64,000 bases of DNA from UBA1765 sp045629945 (GTDB taxonomy: Bacteria > Fibrobacterota > Fibrobacteria > Fibrobacterales > Fibrobacteraceae). Position 1 is the first letter of the stretch. Each line of letters opens with the position of its first letter. Location: the NCBI GenBank assembly GCA_045629945.1, contig JAZQSE010000009.1, positions 1 to 64,000 on the forward strand, given 5' to 3'. The notes below the pieces were generated by a model. It had not been told where the DNA came from, did no database searches, and saw only the letters and a program-made list of their open reading frames with translations. The translations under genes were made by a program, and so were the position numbers. Below, piece by piece: positions 18,395-26,525 of the stretch.

Positions 18395-19963
18395 ATGGCA
18401 AAAAACTCTACAAAAAGCAAGAAAAAAAATATTGAAAAATCGGTTGAAGCGTCTCTTTGGGAATCTGCAAACAAGTTGCGCGGTAGCGTAGAACCAGCTG
18501 AATACAAACATGTTGTACTTTCGCTTATCTTCCTCAAGTTTGCAAGCGATAAGTTTGAAGAACAACGCGAAAAACTCATTGCCGCTGGTCGCAAAAAATA
18601 TGTGGAAATGCCTGAGTTCTACAACAAGGACAATGTCTTTTACCTGGAAGAAACTTCCCGCTGGAGTTTTATAATTGAACACGCTCGCCAAAGCGATATA
18701 GCACTTTTAATTGATACGGCTCTTGCAAATATTGAAAAGAAAAATAAGGCATTGCGCGGAGCACTCCCTGATAACTATTTTTCGAGATTACAACTTGATA
18801 CCGCAAAACTCGCGGCGCTCATCAGCGACATTGACGGCATCGACACCATCAAGGACAAAGAGCAAGATGTTGTCGGGCGAGTGTATGAATATTTTCTAGG
18901 AAAATTCGCAATAGCCGAAGGCAAGGGAAAAGGCGAATTCTATACGCCAAAAACAATCGTTGGCTTAATTGCTGAAATGATTGAACCCTACCGTGGTAAA
19001 ATTTATGACCCTTGTTGCGGTTCGGGCGGCATGTTCGTGCAGAGCATGAAGTTTATTGAGGCCCATAATGGCAACAAGCGCGAAGTATCTGTTTATGGTC
19101 AGGAATATACAGGTACTACATACAAACTTGCAAAGATGAACCTTGCCATCCGTGGCATCTCTGGTAACTTGGGCGACAAACCTGCCGACACCTTTGCCGA
19201 AGACCAGCATAAAGATTTGAAGGCCGACTTTATTATGGCTAACCCTCCGTTCAATCAGAAGTCGTGGCGAGCAGAAAACGAACTTCTTGATGACCCGCGC
19301 TGGAAAGGCTACACCGTGCCGCCCACGAGCAACGCGAATTATGGTTGGATATTAAACATTCTCTCAAAGCTTTCCGAAAATGGTGTGGCAGGTTTTTTGC
19401 TCAGTAATGGTGCGTTAAGTGGTGAAGGCGACGAACAAAAAATTCGCAAGGAACTTTTGCAAAATGACAAGGTCGAAGCCATTCTTATTTTGCCTAGAAA
19501 TATGTTCTATTCCACCGACATCAGCGTGACACTCTGGATATTGAACAACAATAAAACTGCCCGCGAAGTCAAGGTCGGCTGTGAAATACGCAAGTACAGG
19601 AACCGCAAAGGCGAAGTGCTCTTTATGGACTTGCGCCAGATGGGTGAACCCTTTGAAAAGAAATACACCCAGTTCAGCGCCGAGGACATTGCAAAAATCA
19701 GCGGCACTTACCACAAGTGGCAAACGCAGAAAATCAAGGACGAACCCGAATACTGCGCCACCGCCACCCTGAAAGAAATCGAAGCGAAAAACTGGTCGCT
19801 TGTGCCGAGCAAGTACATCGAATTCAAGAACCGCGACGAACAGGTGAACTTTGACGAAAAAATGCGCGAACTCCAAGCAGAAATGCGCACCCTCCTCAAA
19901 GCCGAAAAAGAAAGCGAAAAGGAACTCGCCAAAGTCTTTAGGAACCTGGGATTTGAATTGTAG
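18395..19963 (+). CDS. hsdM: Type I restriction-modification system methyltransferase subunit
   Basis: 522 residues, the DNA N6-adenine methyltransferase subunit. The N-terminal helical domain contains EPAEYKHVVLSLIFLKFASD. SAM motif I is DPCCGSGGMF (about 206-215), after GEFYTPKTIV. The catalytic NPPF (motif IV) is near 283. It works with HsdS for modification and with HsdS plus HsdR for restriction. Later codons are much richer in G/C than those of argG, which suggests transfer. Only TTTCAAGT precedes the ATG, so the ribosome-binding site is weak. HsdS follows one gene later, but HsdR is 9.8 kb away, behind intervening cassettes. Confidence 0.95.
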   Translation: MAKNSTKSKKKNIEKSVEASLWESANKLRGSVEPAEYKHVVLSLIFLKFASDKFEEQREKLIAAGRKKYVEMPEFYNKDNVFYLEETSRWSFIIEHARQSDIALLIDTALANIEKKNKALRGALPDNYFSRLQLDTAKLAALISDIDGIDTIKDKEQDVVGRVYEYFLGKFAIAEGKGKGEFYTPKTIVGLIAEMIEPYRGKIYDPCCGSGGMFVQSMKFIEAHNGNKREVSVYGQEYTGTTYKLAKMNLAIRGISGNLGDKPADTFAEDQHKDLKADFIMANPPFNQKSWRAENELLDDPRWKGYTVPPTSNANYGWILNILSKLSENGVAGFLLSNGALSGEGDEQKIRKELLQNDKVEAILILPRNMFYSTDISVTLWILNNNKTAREVKVGCEIRKYRNRKGEVLFMDLRQMGEPFEKKYTQFSAEDIAKISGTYHKWQTQKIKDEPEYCATATLKEIEAKNWSLVPSKYIEFKNRDEQVNFDEKMRELQAEMRTLLKAEKESEKELAKVFRNLGFEL

Positions 19964-20044
19964 CGTGATGGAAAGTGGGCTCTATTGCATACAAAAGCGG
20001 ACGAATGTATATTAAGGCAAAATGATTAACCCTTAAGGAACCGT

Positions 20045-21418
20045 ATGCCCGAAAGTCAAAACATCGAGTACAAGGAATCGTGGCGAGACGAGTATATCAA
20101 GTGGATATGCGGTTTTGCGAATGCGCAAGGCGGAAAGATTTTTGTAGGCATAGATGATAAGGGCCATGTCGTTGGATTGCAGAATGCCAAAAAACTCATG
20201 GAAGACATCCCGAATAAAGTCAGGGATGCATTGGGCTTGTTGGTCGATGTAAATCTGCTTTCTGTAGATTCCAAGGAATACATCGAAATATCGGTTTCTC
20301 CGAGTACATATCCCGTAAATTATAAAGGCGAATATCATTATCGAACCGGGAGCACCAAACAACTTTTGCAGGGAGCTTCTCTCACGCAGTTTTTGCTGAA
20401 CAAGACCGGAACGAAATGGGATGCTCTCCCTGTCGATGGAGTTAGCTTTAGGGATTTGGACAAGGAAAGCTTTGACATCTTCCGTCGAGAGGCGAAAAAG
20501 TCGGGCCGGATGACATCACAAGATTTGTCGATGACGGACGAAGAACTGCTGGACAGCCTGAATCTGGTTGTAGATGGAAAATTGACCCGAGCCGCAGTCT
20601 TGCTTTTTCACCGCAAGCCGGAAAAATGGTTTGGCGGCGCTTACGTGAAAGTCGGATTTTTTGGCGATGGGCCTGATTTGCAATACCAGGATGAAATTTA
20701 CGGTTCGCTGTTCATTCAGGCTGATCGAGTCGTAGAACTCATTTACCTCAAGTATTTCAAGGCTCGCATCAGTTACGACGGCCTGATCCGGGTGGAACGC
20801 TACCCCATTCCAAAGGATGCCATGCGCGAAGCCGTTTACAACGCCCTGATGCATTCGAATTACTCCTCTGGAGTTCCGATTCAAATTCGCATACACGAGA
20901 ACGAAGTCCTTATAAGCAACGATTGCATTTTCCCGGCCAATTGGACTGTCGAAACATTGATGCAACGGCACCGTTCGGAACAATACAACCCCAAAATCGC
21001 AAACGCGTTCTTTAGGGCTGGCTACGTGGAAGCGTGGGGCAGGGGCATCGAAAACATGTGCAAACTTTGCAAGGATTATGGAGTCAAGACGGAATATACC
21101 GTACATCCCGAAGATGTGATGCTTGCATTTTTTGCCAAGCAAGAGACTGCGGCCACCCAATCCGCCACCCAATCGACCACCCAATCCGCCACCCAATCGA
21201 CTCAAAAATACTTGCCGATTGAAATTAAACTTATGCATTATCTGGTAGCCAATCCACGTGCAACTCAGGGTCAAATTGCAAAATACTTGGGAATGAACTT
21301 GAATACCACCAAGTATTATTTGAACAAACTAGGTAAACTTGAAGTCCCCGCGATTAAGCACGAAGGTACGACAAGAAAAGGCTTGTGGACGGTTTTGATA
21401 GACTTGGAGAATCTATGA
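20045..21418 (+). CDS. AlbA/Schlafen-type ATP-binding transcriptional regulator
   Basis: 457 residues. The N-terminal AlbA_2 (formerly AAA_4) domain has NIEYKESW and FANAQGGKIFVGIDD (about 5-40). A central GHKL-type ATPase-like domain (HATPase_c_4) has REAVYNALMHSNYS and a Gly-rich AWGRGIENM (about 260-340). A low-complexity ATQS linker is next (about 370-387), then a C-terminal winged helix (GQIAKYLGMNLNTTKYYLN). Such proteins are often found inside type I R-M loci; their exact role is not established. The ribosome-binding site AAGGAA is good. The stop overlaps the hsdS start (ATGA), so the two genes are translationally coupled. Confidence 0.8.
   Translation: MPESQNIEYKESWRDEYIKWICGFANAQGGKIFVGIDDKGHVVGLQNAKKLMEDIPNKVRDALGLLVDVNLLSVDSKEYIEISVSPSTYPVNYKGEYHYRTGSTKQLLQGASLTQFLLNKTGTKWDALPVDGVSFRDLDKESFDIFRREAKKSGRMTSQDLSMTDEELLDSLNLVVDGKLTRAAVLLFHRKPEKWFGGAYVKVGFFGDGPDLQYQDEIYGSLFIQADRVVELIYLKYFKARISYDGLIRVERYPIPKDAMREAVYNALMHSNYSSGVPIQIRIHENEVLISNDCIFPANWTVETLMQRHRSEQYNPKIANAFFRAGYVEAWGRGIENMCKLCKDYGVKTEYTVHPEDVMLAFFAKQETAATQSATQSTTQSATQSTQKYLPIEIKLMHYLVANPRATQGQIAKYLGMNLNTTKYYLNKLGKLEVPAIKHEGTTRKGLWTVLIDLENL
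21153..21200 (+). repeat. Four 12-bp tandem repeats in the AlbA linker
   Basis: The units CCACCCAATCCG and CCACCCAATCGA alternate twice (4 x 12 bp) and encode repeated ATQS/TTQS. Gains or losses of a unit keep the frame. Confidence 0.9.
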
Positions 21419-22539
21419 CAGGGCAGAATATGAAACGGCTTGGAGACTACATACGGCCCGTAGATGTGCGGAATAGGGACTTGAAAGTGACGCGGTTGAT
21501 GGGCATAAATATTGAAAAGCGATTTATGCCGTCGGTTGCAAATGTTGTCGGCACGGATTTGTCGAATTATAAGGTTGTTTCGAAAGGGAAATTTGCTTGC
21601 AACTTGATGCACGTTGGTCGCGACGAAAAAATTCCAGTCGCTTTGCAAAAGGATGACGAGCCGATAATTGTCTCGCCAGCCTATGTCGTTTTTGAAGTCG
21701 TTGATACGAATGTATTGTTGACCGAATATCTGATGATGTGGTTCTCTCGTTTAGAATTTGATCGCAATGCATGGTTCTATACTGACGGCGATGTCCGCGG
21801 AGGTATGGATAGGGAAGCTCTGTTTGATATGAAAATCCCCGTCCCCGTGATTGAAAAACAGCGCGAAATCGTCGCCGAATACAACACCCTCGCCTCCCGC
21901 ATCGAAACCAACAAGAAACTCATCGCCACCCTCGAACAAACCGCCGGGGCCCTCTACCGCCACACCTTCATCGACAACATCGACCCCAACAATCTGCCGC
22001 AGGGATGGCGGATGGGGACGTTGGGGGAGATAGTGGAATGTTTCGATAGTAAGCGTAAACCTATTGCAGGATATGATAGAGACAAAATGGATTTGTCTCA
22101 GAAGATATATCCTTATTATGGTGCAGCATCTTTAATGGATTATGTTGATGATTATATTTTTGATGGTAGTTATATTTTAATGGGTGAGGATGGTACAGTT
22201 ATAAATGAAGATAAGTCACCAGTGATACAATATGTGAAAGGTAAATTTTGGGTAAATAATCACGCTCATGTATTAAAAGGTAAGTGTGGATTTGATGAAA
22301 ATCTATTATACCTTGTATTGAAGAAAACAAAGGTAAATGAATATATTACAGGAGGGGTCCAGGCAAAAATCAATCAAGAAAATATGATGAATATTCCTGT
22401 TTTAATCCCTAAAAATAATATTGTTATGCAACTAAAGATTGATATATGTCCACTGTTTGAATTAATAATAAACAAAAAGCGAGAAAACGAAAAACTAACC
22501 GAATTACAGTCTTTGCTATTGGCGAAGATGGGAAAATAA
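21415..22539 (+). CDS. hsdS: Type I restriction-modification specificity subunit
   Basis: About 374 residues. Two target-recognition domains (about 1-150 and 190-330) are each followed by a helical spacer; the central one reads IEKQREIVAEYNTLASRI, and the C-terminal one ends in KLTELQSLLLAKMGK. The start is ATG 21415, overlapping the upstream stop. The DNA changes sharply at about 22035. The first recognition domain and central spacer are G+C-rich, while the second recognition domain is strongly AT-rich, the expected mark of recognition-domain exchange. A second, different hsdS 3' end remains about 100 bp downstream. Confidence 0.9.
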   Translation: MTGQNMKRLGDYIRPVDVRNRDLKVTRLMGINIEKRFMPSVANVVGTDLSNYKVVSKGKFACNLMHVGRDEKIPVALQKDDEPIIVSPAYVVFEVVDTNVLLTEYLMMWFSRLEFDRNAWFYTDGDVRGGMDREALFDMKIPVPVIEKQREIVAEYNTLASRIETNKKLIATLEQTAGALYRHTFIDNIDPNNLPQGWRMGTLGEIVECFDSKRKPIAGYDRDKMDLSQKIYPYYGAASLMDYVDDYIFDGSYILMGEDGTVINEDKSPVIQYVKGKFWVNNHAHVLKGKCGFDENLLYLVLKKTKVNEYITGGVQAKINQENMMNIPVLIPKNNIVMQLKIDICPLFELIINKKRENEKLTELQSLLLAKMGK

Positions 22540-22639
22540 AAAACATAAGATTTAGAAATAGCTAAAATTATCATTTTTTGAAAATGTTATGAAAAAAGCA
22601 ATAAAGCAGAAGATTTCAATGTTTCGTATGTATATTTAG

Positions 22640-22726
22640 AAAAGGAAAGAGAATATTAAATTAACTCAAATGCAAACCCTTCTCCTCTCCAAAATGGGAA
22701 AACTAATGAACAATATTGTTCATTAA
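22640..22726 (+). pseudogene. Remnant of an hsdS 3' end
   Basis: An open frame after a TAG at 22637 reads KRKENIKLTQMQTLLLSKMG and then KLMNNIVH before its stop. It aligns with the end of the intact hsdS (KRENEKLTELQSLLLAKMGK), with many synonymous DNA differences. It has no start of its own. This looks like the tail of another hsdS allele left after replacement of the upstream part. Confidence 0.75.
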
Positions 22727-22765
22727 ATAAATTAAATTATTACTATTAAAAATATAGAGGATAAA

Positions 22766-24372
22766 ATGGAATAATTAGGATTGAAAAATTTTCGAAGATT
22801 TGCTGATTTTCAGCAGTTGGAATTTAGTAATATCAATTTTTTTGTTGGATGCAATAATTCTGGAAAATCAACAATAGTTAAGGCTATTTTATTGTTGTTT
22901 GCTAATTTGGTAAACCTACAACGTTTCAATAGAACTTTAGGGAAGTTTGAATTTGATTTTGCACCTCTTGATTATCATAGAGCCCTTCATGTAGGATCTT
23001 TTGATCGTGCAGTAAATGTTGAACATCAGGAAGATCCTATAGTCTTTGAAATTGATTTAGGAACAAATTTTCTTTTAACAATAGAAATTGAAAAAAATAA
23101 ACAAAAAGATTTATCAACAGCGCCAATAAAAAGAATTGTTATAAAAGATAAACGTAATCATTCTAAATACGAAATTGATTATGTAAATAGAAATGTTCAT
23201 TTTGATATGTCGAACAAAATAGGTCAAGATAATGACAAAATAATTGAATCTAATAATTTTATAAAAAAAGTTATTGAAAACATTTCCAATAATAGCGAGA
23301 TAAGGAATCTTTTAAAGAGCAGTATTGACAGTGAAAATTTGTTGAGTTCGGAAGCCGAAAAAGAAAAAAAAGAATTTGGTTCTTTGATGGAACTTATCAG
23401 AGCGAAAACAGATGGCGTGCGCACTATGTTAAAAAAAATCAGAGAGTCTGAAAAAATATTGTTAAAGATGTTTCATTCAATCAGCTTCCTGTTCCTTTAA
23501 TATTTGCCGATGAGCCATATACAAGGCGTGAGAATTATAATGGTTCAAGTGAAATGAATGGGAAAATTACAACAGATATTGAATATCAATTTATAGAGTA
23601 TCAAAAGAAATATTTTGAAGATATGTCTAGGGAATTGAATACAATTCCGAGTATTGAATACATATATGCGCATGCTATTAGTCAAGACACGTTTTATAAA
23701 ATCAATGATCGTGATGATTATATGGCGCAAACGATTCAAAGTATTTATAACTTGAAATTAGAAGATAATTCCGAAGAAAAAAAATTCATCATTCGTTGGA
23801 TGAAAATTTTTGAGATTGGTTCAGACTATCAAATTAAAACGATTGATGGAAACGAAGGTTATTTTGTAAAGATAACAAACGAGTCTGGAAAAGAGATGAA
23901 TATGGCGGAAAAGGGGGTCGGTTCAATTCAATTAATGATTCTTTTGTTCAAAATTGCCTTTTTGATTAGAAAATATTATCGTGGTAAGAACTTGCGAGGG
24001 AAACGTAATCCTCTCATTTTGGTTGAGGAACCCGAACAAAATTTGCACCCGAGTGTGCAGGCTAAATTAACAGATTTATTTTTTGAAATCAATAAAAAAT
24101 ATCAAATGCGATTTATTGTAGAAACACACTCTGAGTATATTATTCGTAGAACTCAAGCTATAATAGCAGAATCCAGTTTTTACAATGTAGAGGATTTTAA
24201 AAATAAAAATCCGTTTAAAGTTTTTTATTTTCCCAATAGTGGTCAAATTTATGATATGGAAATGACTTCGACAGGACGTTTTAATAATGTCTTCGATGAA
24301 GGTTTTTTTGATGTGGCTGCAAAGCTTAATATGAAAGTATTTGCTGCAGAAAGGCAGAAGAATAATGTATAG
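22766..24372 (+). pseudogene. Disrupted AAA family ATPase (OLD/RecF-like ABC ATPase)
   Basis: A single ATPase of about 535 residues is split by two lesions. ATG 22766 has a good ribosome-binding site (AGAGGATAAA), but codon 3 is TAA; a T in place of its second A would read MEYLGLKNFRRF. A frame break lies at the A6 run 23451-23456: the upper frame runs out at 23500, while the next frame is open from 23461 (VKDVSFNQLPVPLIFADEP) through to 24372. One extra A would rejoin them. Preserved motifs are Walker A GCNNSGKST, signature-like EKGVGSIQ, Walker B LILVEEPEQNLHPS and the H-loop VETHSEYIIRR. A TTG at 22781 could bypass the stop but not the frameshift. The stop overlaps the next gene by 8 bp, so an operon once existed. 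Confidence 0.85.
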
Positions 24373-25489
24373 TCTTTTTACAACAAAAGATATTCTTGAC
24401 AGCATTCTTTCCGGAAGCAGTTTGGATGGATGGAAGCATCTTGTTGATAGTCATGACATAACAGAGTTCTATTTTCCAGAGGAACATAATCCTCAACCTA
24501 CGACGATGGGGAATGTTAATGACCCTATTTCAGACTTACTTTTATTTGCGAATGTGTATCCATCTTCAAAATATCAAGAAACCCTAAAAAACAATGGATA
24601 CCCAAGTTTAAAGAAGAATTTCCCTAATATATCATATTCTTTTTGTCTTTTAGACAACAAAGATTTTGAGAGGGATGAAACCGTAAAAATAGAGAAGGAA
24701 TTAGGTATTTTTTGCCAATTGTCTTCTGATGTTGAAGACCGAAGGCTTTGTGCTCCAACAATATCCCATGCTGTTGACATTAATGATAATCGGGATAATG
24801 ATTGGACTGCTTTTTTTAAAAGATTTCCTTTATTGCCGTCTAATAGTGTCGTAATTAGTGATAGATATTTTTTTGCTGACAAGTATAAGGATGATCAAAC
24901 AGGGAGAGAAATATCTTATGCCATTGAAAATGTTGAAAAATTGTTAGATTGTATCGTGGATAGTGAATATCAAAATGAATACAATGTTTTAATATTCTTT
25001 GATTATGAAACTTTAGGGAACCCAAGCCATTCTGAAGATTATAAAAAAAACAGAATGCAAAATATTTTAAAAGATTTACACACATATGCAAGAAAGAAAG
25101 CTTTTCATAATGGACTGGAGCCAATTAGAATTAATTTTGAATTAGTTTCTGTTGCCCCAGAGGCTGGTCAAAGATCTATAACTCATGACCGAGTTTTTGC
25201 TTCGGACTATTACACCATTGATGCTACTCATGCAATATCTGCCTTTTCCAAAGGAAAAGTTTTAGTCTCTCAGTTGTTGCGCTATAGCTCTCTTTTTTCT
25301 TCCATTGGAGCTGATAAAAAATCTGATATAATCAGATACAGAAGTATGTTGTTCAAAGGTTTAAGTCAACTTTTGAACAACGGTGGGTTCGTTAAGTATT
25401 GGCTGGTGTCATATCAGGATCTGCAACCACCTCAATCATATTTAAGTACGTACACTGGTTCAAACAATATATTTTCCCCTTATATTTAA
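24365..25489 (+). CDS. Unrecognised 374-residue protein, partner of the ATPase
   Basis: I do not recognise this family. The ATG at 24365 overlaps the end of the ATPase reading frame by 8 bp, which implies translational coupling and a shared job. The protein is soluble, with no signal peptide or membrane segment. Notable patches are VVISDRYFFADKY, NVLIFFDYETLG (two strands each ending in acidic residues), a Lys/Arg-rich helix near residue 238, and HDRVFASDYYTIDATHA. Spaced acidic residues after hydrophobic strands would suit a metal-dependent nuclease-like fold, but no known motif is complete. ATPase-plus-partner pairs in such loci are often anti-phage systems; that is inference from location. 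AT-rich composition matches the ATPase and differs from hsdM/hsdR. Confidence 0.75.
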   Translation: MYSLFTTKDILDSILSGSSLDGWKHLVDSHDITEFYFPEEHNPQPTTMGNVNDPISDLLLFANVYPSSKYQETLKNNGYPSLKKNFPNISYSFCLLDNKDFERDETVKIEKELGIFCQLSSDVEDRRLCAPTISHAVDINDNRDNDWTAFFKRFPLLPSNSVVISDRYFFADKYKDDQTGREISYAIENVEKLLDCIVDSEYQNEYNVLIFFDYETLGNPSHSEDYKKNRMQNILKDLHTYARKKAFHNGLEPIRINFELVSVAPEAGQRSITHDRVFASDYYTIDATHAISAFSKGKVLVSQLLRYSSLFSSIGADKKSDIIRYRSMLFKGLSQLLNNGGFVKYWLVSYQDLQPPQSYLSTYTGSNNIFSPYI

Positions 25490-25509
25490 TTTTTACAGGA
25501 GGTCGAGTA

Positions 25510-25767
25510 ATGACTACAAACGTATTTCCACAAGATTTGCAAGTTCTGCTTAGTGCATGGCAAATGAAAAAACAAGATCGAGATATGGTTCTGAGAGATG
25601 TTCTAGATTACGAACAAAAAGAGAATAAATCAAGTTTTGAATTAGAGTTCTTGGTTGATTCTAGAAAAAGGTTATCTATTTTGAACGAAGAGTATTGTAA
25701 TTGTGGAGAAGAATTTCTGAAAAAATTGTATGAATATGAAAGACTTGGGTATAGGTTTAACAAGTAA
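25510..25767 (+). CDS. Unrecognised small protein, third gene of the ATPase cassette
   Basis: 85 residues, starting MTTNVFPQDLQVLLSAWQ. The start is chosen because AGGAGG (25497-25502) stands at ideal distance from ATG 25510; this is the strongest ribosome-binding site of the island. The protein is highly charged and predicted helical, with a single CNC pair near residue 64. It is 20 bp downstream of the preceding gene and of the same AT-rich composition, so it belongs to the same unit. No family recognised. A small regulator or antitoxin-like role is possible but not shown. Confidence 0.7.
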   Translation: MTTNVFPQDLQVLLSAWQMKKQDRDMVLRDVLDYEQKENKSSFELEFLVDSRKRLSILNEEYCNCGEEFLKKLYEYERLGYRFNK

Positions 25768-25802
25768 CTCATCATGTATATTTGTATACAAATATCAATT
25801 TT

Positions 25803-26336
25803 ATGACACCCCCATCCTTCTCTAAAATTTTCTGGAAGCAGTATCTTCTGCTTGAAAAGGACTTTCTCGAAACGGATGAGTTCGTGACGATTGACAAGAG
25901 TAACTTCAAGACATTCTCTAGTCGTTACACTTATCTGTTGCTCAATATCTGTAGCGAGATAGATTCCATTGCCGAGGAATATTGCAAGGTTTTGGGGCGT
26001 AAGCCGAAGAACATTGTTGCGAAGGTTCGGGCGATTGTCACGAAGACTCCCCGGATAAAGAACGAGCGTGCAATTACGAAGTATCCGTACGAGGTGATTC
26101 AATCGGTGCCGTTCCAGGCGTTCGACGACAAGGTGGCGGCGGAGTGGTGGCGTAATTACAATCTGGTCAAACACGCACGAGCAGAAGTACCGTCAGATAG
26201 CATCCCGAATAGCCAACTGGCGAATTTGAAAAGTGTCCTGTATGCCCTCGCCGCCCTCTACATCCTCTGCCAGAATCTCTACAAACTCCTCGGCGAATCC
26301 GACCTGCAACTCGAACCGTCAAGATTGTTTGAATAA
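25803..26336 (+). CDS. HEPN-like hypothetical protein
   Basis: 177 residues, predicted all-helical. The segment WWRNYNLVKHAR (about residues 113-124) has the W-x3-N-x2-K-H-x-R pattern seen in HEPN-like and related uncharacterised proteins of defence regions. The classical Rx4-6H ribonuclease motif is not clearly present. I start at ATG 25803 rather than a TTG seven codons earlier. G+C rises sharply within the gene compared with the preceding cassette, so it is probably of separate origin. Its last 45 bp recur 1.65 kb downstream, flanking the next gene. A terminator follows. Confidence 0.65.
   Translation: MTPPSFSKIFWKQYLLLEKDFLETDEFVTIDKSNFKTFSSRYTYLLLNICSEIDSIAEEYCKVLGRKPKNIVAKVRAIVTKTPRIKNERAITKYPYEVIQSVPFQAFDDKVAAEWWRNYNLVKHARAEVPSDSIPNSQLANLKSVLYALAALYILCQNLYKLLGESDLQLEPSRLFE
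26292..26336 (+). repeat. 45-bp direct repeat, left copy (3' end of the HEPN-like gene)
   Basis: The last 45 bp of the HEPN-like gene, beginning GGCGAATCCGACCTGCAACT, match 27939-27983 with four mismatches and no gaps, stop codon included. Confidence 0.9.
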
Positions 26337-26404
26337 ATTCCCACGAATGTAAAATTTCATTAAGCCCCTTGCCAGCTTTTTAGATATTAGGTACATTAAT
26401 GCAG

Positions 26405-26446
26405 CACGTGGTTCTCTGTCAAATGGAGAACTGCGTCTTTTTTTTA
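26405..26446 (+). terminator. Terminator after the HEPN-like gene
   Basis: An 11-pair stem (including two G-U) around GTTCTC...GAGAAC with a 9-nt loop, then CTTTTTTTT. Confidence 0.85.
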
Positions 26447-26525
26447 TTCTGGGTTTCCGGAATAAGGGGACGCCTCTAACATCAATTGGCTGCTAATTGT
26501 GGTCAAATGGAGGCAAAAAAAGTTT

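Noticed and set aside
20516..21274. 252-residue minus-strand ORF inside the AlbA gene
   Set aside because: Antisense shadow; the plus-strand gene has clear AlbA_2, GHKL-like and winged-helix motifs and a good ribosome-binding site.
23431..23461. Programmed ribosomal frameshift in the ATPase
   Set aside because: The A6 run lies near the break, but codon 3 of the same gene is also a stop, so decay or sequence error explains both lesions more simply.
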